From Candidatus Pacearchaeota archaeon (lineage in GTDB: Archaea > Nanobdellota > Nanobdellia > Pacearchaeales > GW2011-AR1), in the NCBI GenBank assembly GCA_003693875.1, contig RFLO01000013.1, forward strand, positions 1 to 26,753: a DNA stretch of 26,753 nt. Reading direction: 5' to 3'. The position numbers and the translations under genes were made by a program. Within the stretch, counting starts at the first letter, position 1. Each line of letters begins with the position of its first letter. The notes under the pieces were generated by a model. It was not told the origin of the DNA. It did no database searches and saw only the letters and a program-made list of their open reading frames with translations. This document shows, in pieces, positions 1 through 5,531 of this stretch.

Positions 1-141
1 ATACTCATCTTTTTTCTGGCATACTATTACTTATCTGACAAGGAAGGCAATCCTGAAAAAGAAGCGCGTTCTCTTTTTTGGACAAGCATTATTTCGGTAA
101 TCGTAGTGTTTTTATTCTATGTTTGGGAATTTTTTGAGTAA
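1..141 (+). CDS. C-terminal end of a membrane protein (5' end outside the window)
   Basis: The first reading frame is open from base 1 to a TAA, giving the last 46 residues of a protein. It starts with a hydrophobic stretch (ILIFFLAYYYL), then a charged loop (SDKEGNPEKEAR), then a second hydrophobic segment (SIISVIVVFLFYVWEFF) ending three residues before the stop. This is the pattern of the last two membrane-spanning helices of an integral membrane protein, with the charged loop between them. No family can be recognised from so short a piece. It is followed by a 66-base gap and meets the next gene tail to tail. Confidence 0.6.
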   Translation: MLIFFLAYYYLSDKEGNPEKEARSLFWTSIISVIVVFLFYVWEFFE

Positions 142-207
142 TGGGATTATGATTTTTATCAAATCCCCCTTAAAAGCAAATGATGTAGATTATACCTCCC
201 GTGGTTA

Positions 208-816
208 CTATATCTCATGAACTTTTACTCCTTCCTTAACACTCTCCTTTTCAGCTTTTTCCATATTTTGAACTTTTGGCTGGGCGGGTTTTTGTTCTTC
301 TTTTGGTCTTACACGGAAAACAACCGGCCTTTCCGAATCTTCCCCTAATTTTCCCACAATATACTTTACGGCCAGATTGTAAAGTACTCCTAATATGTAT
401 GCAACCAAAAAATAAACCAAAAGATCAATTAAAAGCCTCCAAATGCTTAGCGGAAATTTTCCAACGGTTGATGTGCCTAATTTTAAGAACACCAATGGAT
501 AACCCACATTTATTTCAGCATTAGTTTGTCCGGCAATAAGCTTTCCAAAAGGAAAATTTAAAAGACTTAAAATAATGAAAGCAAGAAACATTCCCATCAT
601 TAGATAAGCTGTTATGTGCGTTGGAACAAACTCTTTGGGAAATTCTTTTAGCCTTCCAAAAAACGGACGAGCGTGAGGATATTTTATCTGGGGCAGCGGC
701 TTTACCTTTTTTGCTTGCGGCTTTGATTCGGTTTTTACAACCTCACTACTTGAAAAAGTTATTAGCTTCTTTGGACCCTTATTTTCTGCACGAATTTCTT
801 CACCTTCATTCTCCAT
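208..816 (-). CDS. Hypothetical membrane protein with two hydrophobic segments, 202 aa
   Basis: I do not recognise a family. The N-terminal 65 residues are charged and probably cytoplasmic (MENEGEEIRAENKG, then a K/P-rich stretch). A hydrophobic helix follows (YLMMGMFLAFIILSLLNF), then a polar loop, then a second helix (LLIDLLVYFLVAYILGVLY), and a charged Pro/Lys/Glu-rich tail. The frame is open further upstream to another ATG at 957. I chose the ATG at 816 because the upstream 47 codons would run into the divergent gene, and because a TATA-like box lies 25.5 bases before 816. It is divergent from the membrane protein gene at 896, so the two may be jointly controlled. Function unknown. Confidence 0.7.
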   Translation of the reverse strand: MENEGEEIRAENKGPKKLITFSSSEVVKTESKPQAKKVKPLPQIKYPHARPFFGRLKEFPKEFVPTHITAYLMMGMFLAFIILSLLNFPFGKLIAGQTNAEINVGYPLVFLKLGTSTVGKFPLSIWRLLIDLLVYFLVAYILGVLYNLAVKYIVGKLGEDSERPVVFRVRPKEEQKPAQPKVQNMEKAEKESVKEGVKVHEI

Positions 817-837
817 AAAATTTAGAGAACTTTTGAG

Positions 838-845
838 AATAAAAA
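838..845 (-). promoter_or_regulatory. Candidate TATA box for the 202-aa membrane protein gene
   Basis: On the minus strand this reads TTTTTATT, centred 25.5 bases before the ATG at 816. The spacing matches the other leaderless promoters in the window, but the sequence is a weaker match than most. Confidence 0.4.
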
Positions 846-867
846 GTTTGGGGTTCTGCTCAAAACC

Positions 868-875
868 CTTAAATA
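868..875 (+). promoter_or_regulatory. TATA box for the 206-aa membrane protein gene
   Basis: CTTAAATA, preceded by CCC and centred 24.5 bases upstream of the ATG at 896. This predicts a transcript starting at or next to the start codon. It faces away from the promoter at 838, so the two divergent genes share an 80-base control region. Confidence 0.6.
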
Positions 876-895
876 CCTTAAAATTATCTAATTTT

Positions 896-1516
896 ATGAC
901 CAGTTCCTCAGTTATTTCGAACATTGCTAATTTTATCGGCGGAGAGAATAATGTCACCTACGTCCTTCTCTTTTTTACTTCAGTCATAATCCTTTATTCT
1001 ATCTTCGTTTTCTACTTTTACAGGTTCCTTGCAAGAAGAAACATCTTAGAGCTAAACCTTAACCAATACAATGTCTACGAGAATCCGGCCGTTGTAAAGA
1101 TTTTTGCTGTCGTATTCTACATAATTGAACACATAATCCTTCTTCCGATTATGACCTTTTTTTGGTTCGCAGTCCTTTCAATACTCATCCTTATTTTGGC
1201 TGAAGGAATTGATGTGGGAACAATTCTTCTAATTTCTGCTGCAATGGTTGCCTCGGTAAGAGTCACCGCCCACGTTTCAGAAAGCCTTTCAAAAGACCTT
1301 GCCAAAATGCTCCCTTTCACACTACTTGCAATCGCAATAACAAAGCCTGGCTTTTTCAACATATCAAGCCTTCTCTCAAGAATCTACGAGGTGCCAACAC
1401 TTTTTACCAGGGTACCCCAGTACCTTATCTTTATTGTTGCAGTTGAATTAATCATGAAATTCGCAGAATTTTTGAACAGCTTTTCTTCTCCGGAGGAAAG
1501 AATCATAGAAGATTAG
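896..1516 (+). CDS. Polytopic membrane protein, 206 aa
   Basis: An integral membrane protein of unknown function with about five to six hydrophobic segments. They include TYVLLFFTSVIILYSIFVFY near residue 20, IIEHIILLPIMTFFWFAVLS near residue 75, ILILILAEG and TILLISAAMVASV near residue 100, and YLIFIVAVELIMKFAEF near residue 180. Between them lie short loops and a conserved-looking stretch, VTAHVSESLSKDLAKMLPF, around residues 120-140. The start is set at the ATG of MTSSSVIS because the TATA box at 868 lies at leaderless distance; a TTG-type extension further upstream is unlikely. The gene ends 38 bases before aIF2 gamma, which has its own promoter. No catalytic motif is visible. Confidence 0.75.
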   Translation: MTSSSVISNIANFIGGENNVTYVLLFFTSVIILYSIFVFYFYRFLARRNILELNLNQYNVYENPAVVKIFAVVFYIIEHIILLPIMTFFWFAVLSILILILAEGIDVGTILLISAAMVASVRVTAHVSESLSKDLAKMLPFTLLAIAITKPGFFNISSLLSRIYEVPTLFTRVPQYLIFIVAVELIMKFAEFLNSFSSPEERIIED

Positions 1517-1526
1517 CCATAAAAAC

Positions 1527-1534
1527 TTTTAAAC
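1527..1534 (+). promoter_or_regulatory. TATA box for aIF2 gamma
   Basis: TTTTAAAC centred 24.5 bases before the ATG at 1555, in the 38-base gap after the preceding gene. It predicts a leaderless mRNA. Confidence 0.65.
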
Positions 1535-1554
1535 CACCTAATTTTAATCATTTA

Positions 1555-2760
1555 ATGGCTAAATTAGATATATCAAAAATTGACACCATAAACGTGGGAA
1601 TAGTTGGGCATATTGACCACGGAAAGACCACCCTTTTATACAGACTTTCTGGAAAGTGGGCAGACACACATTCCGAAGAACTAAAGCGCGGAATTACAAT
1701 TAAGCTTGGCTACGCCGATGCATTAATACGAAAAGAAGGAAACAAACTTACAACAGACCCAAAATCCGCAGGAGAACCAATCCGTTATGTTACCTTTGTT
1801 GATGCACCCGGTCACGAAATGCTTATGGCAACAATGCTCTCTGGAGCGGCGATTATGGATGCGGCCCTTCTTGTAATCGCAGCAGACGAGGGCATAAAAG
1901 CACAAACACGAGAACACCTTGTTGCATTGAAAGCCAAAAACATAAACAATATAATCATTGTTCAAAACAAAATAGACCTTGTTTCAAAAGACGAAGCCAT
2001 TAAAAATTATGATGAAATAAAAAAATTTGTAAAGGGAACAATAGCACAAGATGCGCCGGTGATTCCAATTTCAGCTCAACAAGGAGTAAATATTGAAAAA
2101 TTGTTAGAAGCACTCTGCAAGATTAAGATAGACAGAAAGCCAACTGACGATAAACCAATCTTTTTTGTCGTTAGAAGTTTCGATATAAATCGCCCAGGCT
2201 CCGAAATAAAAGAACTGCACGGCGGAATCCTTGGTGGAGCCCTAAAAAGCGGAAAACTTAAAGTAGGCGATGAAATTGAGATAAAACCCGGCCATTGTTA
2301 CAAAAAACAAGGCATTTACCACTATGAGCCCATAAAGTCGCGCATTGTTTCAATAAAAAAAGGAGTTTTCAATATTTCCGAAGCATCTCCTGGAGGGAGT
2401 CTCGCAATAGAAACAGAACTTGACCCAAGCCTTACAAAAGCTGACTCTCTTTCTGGAAGCGTTGCTTCTCTTGTTGGGCTTTTGCCCGATATTGTTGATT
2501 CTCTAAAAATGGAATTCACGCTTTTCGACGAGATTATCGGCTCGGATAAACACGAAAAAATAGAAGAAATTAAAGTAAATGAAATGTTGATGTTAAGCAT
2601 TAATACCTCAATTACTGTTGGCCATGTCACAAATGTTCACAACAATGTAGCCGCTCTTTCCTTAAAAATCCCTGTTGTTCCAATTAAAGGAGAATCTGTT
2701 GGCATTGCAAGGAATTTTAAAGGTCACTGGAGACTTATCGGATTTGGAAAAATTTGCTGA
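1555..2760 (+). CDS. eif2g: Translation initiation factor aIF2, gamma subunit (GTPase)
   Basis: The gamma subunit binds GTP and delivers methionyl initiator tRNA to the small ribosomal subunit as part of the aIF2 heterotrimer. The G domain is complete: P-loop GHIDHGKTT (residues 18-26), switch 1 with THSEELKRGITIKLGYADA (38-56), DAPGH (83-87), NKID (138-141) and SAQ (173-175). Two beta-barrel domains follow, and the 401-residue length is typical of the family (about 410). The oddity is the insertion between GYADA and the DAPGH strand: archaeal homologues usually carry two CxxC pairs there forming a zinc knuckle, and here residues 58-77 contain no cysteine. The identification is secure. The gene has its own leaderless-type promoter. 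Confidence 0.97.
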   Translation: MAKLDISKIDTINVGIVGHIDHGKTTLLYRLSGKWADTHSEELKRGITIKLGYADALIRKEGNKLTTDPKSAGEPIRYVTFVDAPGHEMLMATMLSGAAIMDAALLVIAADEGIKAQTREHLVALKAKNINNIIIVQNKIDLVSKDEAIKNYDEIKKFVKGTIAQDAPVIPISAQQGVNIEKLLEALCKIKIDRKPTDDKPIFFVVRSFDINRPGSEIKELHGGILGGALKSGKLKVGDEIEIKPGHCYKKQGIYHYEPIKSRIVSIKKGVFNISEASPGGSLAIETELDPSLTKADSLSGSVASLVGLLPDIVDSLKMEFTLFDEIIGSDKHEKIEEIKVNEMLMLSINTSITVGHVTNVHNNVAALSLKIPVVPIKGESVGIARNFKGHWRLIGFGKIC

Positions 2761-2774
2761 TTTTTACAATAATC

Positions 2775-2782
2775 CTTAAATA
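2775..2782 (+). promoter_or_regulatory. TATA box for the 320-aa secreted protein gene
   Basis: CTTAAATA centred 25.5 bases before the ATG at 2804, just after the aIF2 gamma stop. The core is identical to the box at 868. Confidence 0.6.
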
Positions 2783-2803
2783 CCAAAAAATCCTCTTAAC
2801 ATT

Positions 2804-3766
2804 ATGAGGAGTTGGCTTCCTTTGATAGCGCCCTTGTTCTTATCTCTTGTTCTAGCAGATACCTTCATCTTGCCAGACGCCTATTGCACTGAGCCAAAGC
2901 CTCTTTTAGAGCAGCACTCTATAATTAGCGAAAATTTTCTTTTTTTTCTTAAAAACAAAAGCCTTTTTGTAAGAGAACTTGGAAAAGATGGCGAATACGG
3001 GACAAAAGACGATAGAATTGTTTTGCTCTACGAGGGATCATTTGACAAAATTTATCCGGAATTTAAAGCTGATCGTGGAGTCGTTGCCTTTGTTCGCAAA
3101 AAAGGACCTTATGACAGCGAAATCCTCTCAGTTGTTTCCGCAGGTCCCGATGGATTTTTTGGAAGCAGTGACGATGTGTTCTCAAATGTTTTCGGAGCAA
3201 GCAAAAACAGAATAAAAATCGTAAGCCTTCGCAACTCATACCTTGTCTTTTCCGTAGAAAACCCTGAAGAAAAAAGAAATTATGTCTGCTCCCTCAAGGA
3301 CACCTCTTCTGGATGCTTTATTGGAAAAATCTGGGAAATTGGACAAAACTCTTTTTCAAGGATTTTTGTTTTCAGTAAGAACAACTTTGTTTTTGAGAAA
3401 GCAGGAACAATTTATTCCTCCTACCGCGGAAAAAAATCTTTTGTTTCCAGAGGGAGGTTAGAAGATGTTAAAGGCCCGCTAATCTTTTTTTCACAAGAAG
3501 AAAAAATTTATTTTTCTGTCTTTCCAAGCTTTCCTTTTTTTAAAGAAATTGGAAGAGGGGATTTCTTCAGAGTTCAAGAATCTCCCGAGCAATCCTCGTT
3601 TGGTTTTCTTGAAATTTACCGTGGAGACGCATTTGTCTTTGACAATTTTTTCAAGTCAAGAAAGTCTTTTGTTGGAAATAACATATCTTACGCAAAGCTT
3701 AGTGGAAATAACCTACTCACCAAAGACGGATTTGGTTTAAGAATTAGAAGATGCTTCCTCCTCTGA
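2804..3766 (+). CDS. Predicted secreted protein with two DG-FG-DD loop motifs, 320 aa
   Basis: The N-terminus is a signal peptide (MRSWLPLIAPLFLSLVLADT), so the protein is probably exported or membrane-tethered. The body is rich in short alternating hydrophobic/aromatic strands, suggesting an all-beta, possibly propeller-like fold. Two similar acidic loops, GKDGEYGTKDD (residues 60-70) and GPDGFFGSSDD (114-124), lie 54 residues apart. Such Asp-rich turns in bacterial and archaeal surface proteins often bind calcium, but that is inference. A single C-terminal pair of cysteines might stabilise the end. Its last 30 bases overlap the end of the convergent S6e gene. I cannot assign a function. Confidence 0.75.
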   Translation: MRSWLPLIAPLFLSLVLADTFILPDAYCTEPKPLLEQHSIISENFLFFLKNKSLFVRELGKDGEYGTKDDRIVLLYEGSFDKIYPEFKADRGVVAFVRKKGPYDSEILSVVSAGPDGFFGSSDDVFSNVFGASKNRIKIVSLRNSYLVFSVENPEEKRNYVCSLKDTSSGCFIGKIWEIGQNSFSRIFVFSKNNFVFEKAGTIYSSYRGKKSFVSRGRLEDVKGPLIFFSQEEKIYFSVFPSFPFFKEIGRGDFFRVQESPEQSSFGFLEIYRGDAFVFDNFFKSRKSFVGNNISYAKLSGNNLLTKDGFGLRIRRCFLL

Positions 3767-4165
3767 CTTCTTATTAAAAAAATCATTAAATTTTTTTTCT
3801 CCTTCCTTTAAAACTTTCGTGTTAATCTGAACTGTGTCTTCAGATATTTCTCTTCCTCTGACAGTTTTTCTTAAACGAAGACCCTTTGGTTTTCTGTTCA
3901 CCTTTTTCTCTCCTTTTGGTTTCTTATGCATGCCCGGCCCATAGCCAAGCAAGACTCTTTTCAAGGACGGCCCTTCTATATTCCTCATACCTGGAAAGCC
4001 TGCTTTGTCCGAAGTACCTGTTATCTCAAGCTCATAACCTTTCAACTCTGGGGAGATTAGTTCTCCTTCAATCTTTTCTCCGATAGCGTGGCCAATTATT
4101 TCTTCGTTTTCACTTTCAACTTTGTAAGTCTTTCCGTTTAAGGAAACATTTACCTTGAATACCAT
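3737..4165 (-). CDS. rps6e: 30S ribosomal protein S6e
   Basis: A structural protein of the small ribosomal subunit found in archaea and eukaryotes. Family features are clear: the N-terminal strand FKVNVSLNGKTYKVE, the central GTSDKAGFPGMRNIEG motif, RVLLGYGPGMHKKPKG, and the basic RLRKTVRGREISEDTVQINTK region, whose first part is RLRKTVRGREIS. The length (142 aa) is a little above the archaeal norm because of an acidic, disordered tail (KKSEEEASSNS). Two in-frame ATGs lie six bases apart at 4171 and 4165. I chose 4165 because the TATA box is centred 26.5 bases from it and because S6e proteins usually begin directly before this strand. The gene is divergent from the pilin operon. Confidence 0.96.
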   Translation of the reverse strand: MVFKVNVSLNGKTYKVESENEEIIGHAIGEKIEGELISPELKGYELEITGTSDKAGFPGMRNIEGPSLKRVLLGYGPGMHKKPKGEKKVNRKPKGLRLRKTVRGREISEDTVQINTKVLKEGEKKFNDFFNKKSEEEASSNS

Positions 4166-4187
4166 AATCATAAGCTAAGAAATTGGG

Positions 4188-4195
4188 TTTAAAAG
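4188..4195 (-). promoter_or_regulatory. TATA box for S6e
   Basis: CTTTTAAA on the minus strand, centred 26.5 bases before the ATG at 4165 and only 20.5 before the ATG at 4171. This decides the start codon in favour of 4165. Confidence 0.6.
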
Positions 4196-4218
4196 GCTTT
4201 TGGGAATTCTTGGTAAGC

Positions 4219-4226
4219 TTTATTAA
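4219..4226 (+). promoter_or_regulatory. TATA box for the pilin-like operon
   Basis: TTTATTAA centred 25.5 bases before the ATG at 4248. It is the only promoter I can see for the five tightly packed genes that follow. It lies about 30 bases from the divergent S6e TATA box. Confidence 0.6.
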
Positions 4227-4247
4227 TCAGATTTGCCAGTTAGTTAA

Positions 4248-4655
4248 ATGAAAAGAGGCCAAATTAGTTTTGAGTATATGGTCCTTATCGGGTTTATCAC
4301 GATCGTTATTGCGGGACTTATCAGCGTTGCCATCTTTTACGCCGGCAATGTTAGAACAGAGGTTTCTTCCAATCAGATAAATGAGTTTGGAAACAAAATT
4401 ATCTCAACAGCAGAGTATTTATTTTATGCCGGAGAGCCCTCAATGGCTACAATTACGGTTTACCTCCCCGAAGGCGTCAAGAACGTAACAATTATTGACA
4501 ATTCCATTGTTGTTGAGTTTTACTCAGCTTACGGACTTACACAAAATGTCTTCCCAAGCAAAGTCAACATCACCGGAACAATTACAAGTGATTGGGGTCT
4601 TAAAAAACTAAAAATTTCAGCCACTGCGGACAAGGTGGTAATCACACAGATATAA
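4248..4655 (+). CDS. Class III signal-peptide pilin-like protein (QISFEY type), 135 aa
   Basis: The N-terminus MKRGQISFEYMVLIGF is a textbook archaeal class III signal peptide: a short basic leader, Gly before the cut, then Q-I-S-F-E-Y and a hydrophobic helix (VLIGFITIVIAGLISVAIFY). Prepilin peptidases of the EppA/FlaK kind cut such leaders after the Gly. The remaining 100 residues are a beta-rich head with N-glycosylation sequons (NVT, NIT). The size and layout fit a major or minor pilin subunit. It is the first gene of the operon, and its stop codon overlaps the next start as TAATG, so the two are probably translationally coupled. Which filament it builds cannot be read from this window. 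Confidence 0.85.
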   Translation: MKRGQISFEYMVLIGFITIVIAGLISVAIFYAGNVRTEVSSNQINEFGNKIISTAEYLFYAGEPSMATITVYLPEGVKNVTIIDNSIVVEFYSAYGLTQNVFPSKVNITGTITSDWGLKKLKISATADKVVITQI

Positions 4656-5044
4656 TGAAAAACGGCCAAGCTGGTATCGAGTTTATTATCCTGATAGGGT
4701 TTTTGATTTTTGCATTTGCTGTTTTTTTCCTTGTCATAAACAACAATCTTTCTGATAAAATTGAAAGGCGAGTAGTCCTTGAATTAATTGAGATCGCAAG
4801 AACCGTAAGAGATGAAATAGCGCTTGCAAAAGATTCAAGCGACGGATATTATCGCGAATTTTTCCTTCCTAAAACAATTTACTCTGGAGAATACAGGATA
4901 TGGATAAACGAAACCATTGTTTTTGCAGAAACCTTAGACAAAGAACATATAGTTTCTTTCCCCGTCCAAAATGTTACAGGCCAACCAATTATTGGAAAAA
5001 ACACCATAAAAAGAGTTGGTGGAGAGGTGATTCTAAATGGCTAG
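4655..5044 (+). CDS. Class III signal-peptide pilin-like protein (QAGIEF type), 129 aa
   Basis: Starts MKNGQAGIEFIILIGF, with Gly before the predicted cleavage site and Glu at +5, followed by one hydrophobic helix (IEFIILIGFLIFAFAVFFLVI). These are the features of an archaeal prepilin. The head is short (about 95 residues) and mostly beta, with two sequons (NET, NVT). It starts within the stop codon of the preceding pilin gene and overlaps the next start by eight bases, so it belongs to the same polycistronic message. A minor pilin is a reasonable guess. Glu at +5 is the residue that in type IV pilins pairs with the N-terminal amine of a neighbouring subunit. Confidence 0.82.
   Translation: MKNGQAGIEFIILIGFLIFAFAVFFLVINNNLSDKIERRVVLELIEIARTVRDEIALAKDSSDGYYREFFLPKTIYSGEYRIWINETIVFAETLDKEHIVSFPVQNVTGQPIIGKNTIKRVGGEVILNG
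5024..5031 (+). promoter_or_regulatory. Strong Shine-Dalgarno sequence for the third pilin-like gene
   Basis: GAGGTGAT, a long match to the anti-SD end of archaeal 16S rRNA, ends five bases before the ATG at 5037. It lies inside the end of the preceding coding region. Leading genes in this window lack such a site, so it marks an internal gene of a message. Confidence 0.75.
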
Positions 5045-5531
5045 GGCTCAAATTTGGGGCATGGACCTTATTGCGGCAGTTATGATTTTCTCAGTAGCAC
5101 TTTCTTTTTTCTACTTTTACGCCATAAACGACCGGGACCTTCCCCTCGAAAAACTTGAAACACTTACGCAGGAAGGCATTCTCTTAACAGATATGCTTTT
5201 ATCAGAGGGATATCCTACAAACTGGGACGAATCAAATGTCATTGAAATTGGAATCCTAAGCAACGGAATTGTTAACGAGACAAAACTTGAAAGGTTTTAC
5301 AATCTTGCTACAAATGATTATTACCATACAAAAAACATTTTTAATGTTGGGTATGACTACTATGTCTTTTTCAATGAAAACATGAGCATTGGAGGATCAA
5401 GCATTGACGGAATTGGAAAACCCGGAGTTACCAGAAAAAATATTAATGCTAAAAACCTTATTCGTATTAATCGCGTCACTGTTTATCGCGGCAAACTCAC
5501 AAGCCTTACAGCTTATATTTGGGAAGAATGA
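5037..5531 (+). CDS. Pilin-like protein, 164 aa
   Basis: The N-terminus MARAQIWGMDLIAAVMIFSVALSFFYFY has a short basic leader, a hydrophobic helix, and an acidic residue (Asp) six residues after the possible cut, instead of Glu at +5. It is therefore a divergent pilin or pseudopilin. The head contains several aromatic residues (YYVFFNENMS) and sequons. It is translated from a strong Shine-Dalgarno site, and its TGA overlaps the next gene's ATG (ATGA). Its place between the two short pilins and the giant vWA protein suggests a minor subunit that links or primes the filament. That role is inference. Confidence 0.78.
   Translation: MARAQIWGMDLIAAVMIFSVALSFFYFYAINDRDLPLEKLETLTQEGILLTDMLLSEGYPTNWDESNVIEIGILSNGIVNETKLERFYNLATNDYYHTKNIFNVGYDYYVFFNENMSIGGSSIDGIGKPGVTRKNINAKNLIRINRVTVYRGKLTSLTAYIWEE

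Noticed and set aside
817..957. 47-codon N-terminal extension of the 202-aa membrane protein from an ATG at 957
   Set aside because: It would overlap the divergent gene's start and promoter, and the TATA spacing supports the ATG at 816.
1411..1424. GGTACC...AGTACC near-palindrome
   Set aside because: It lies inside the coding region of a membrane protein, is imperfect, and has no regulatory context.
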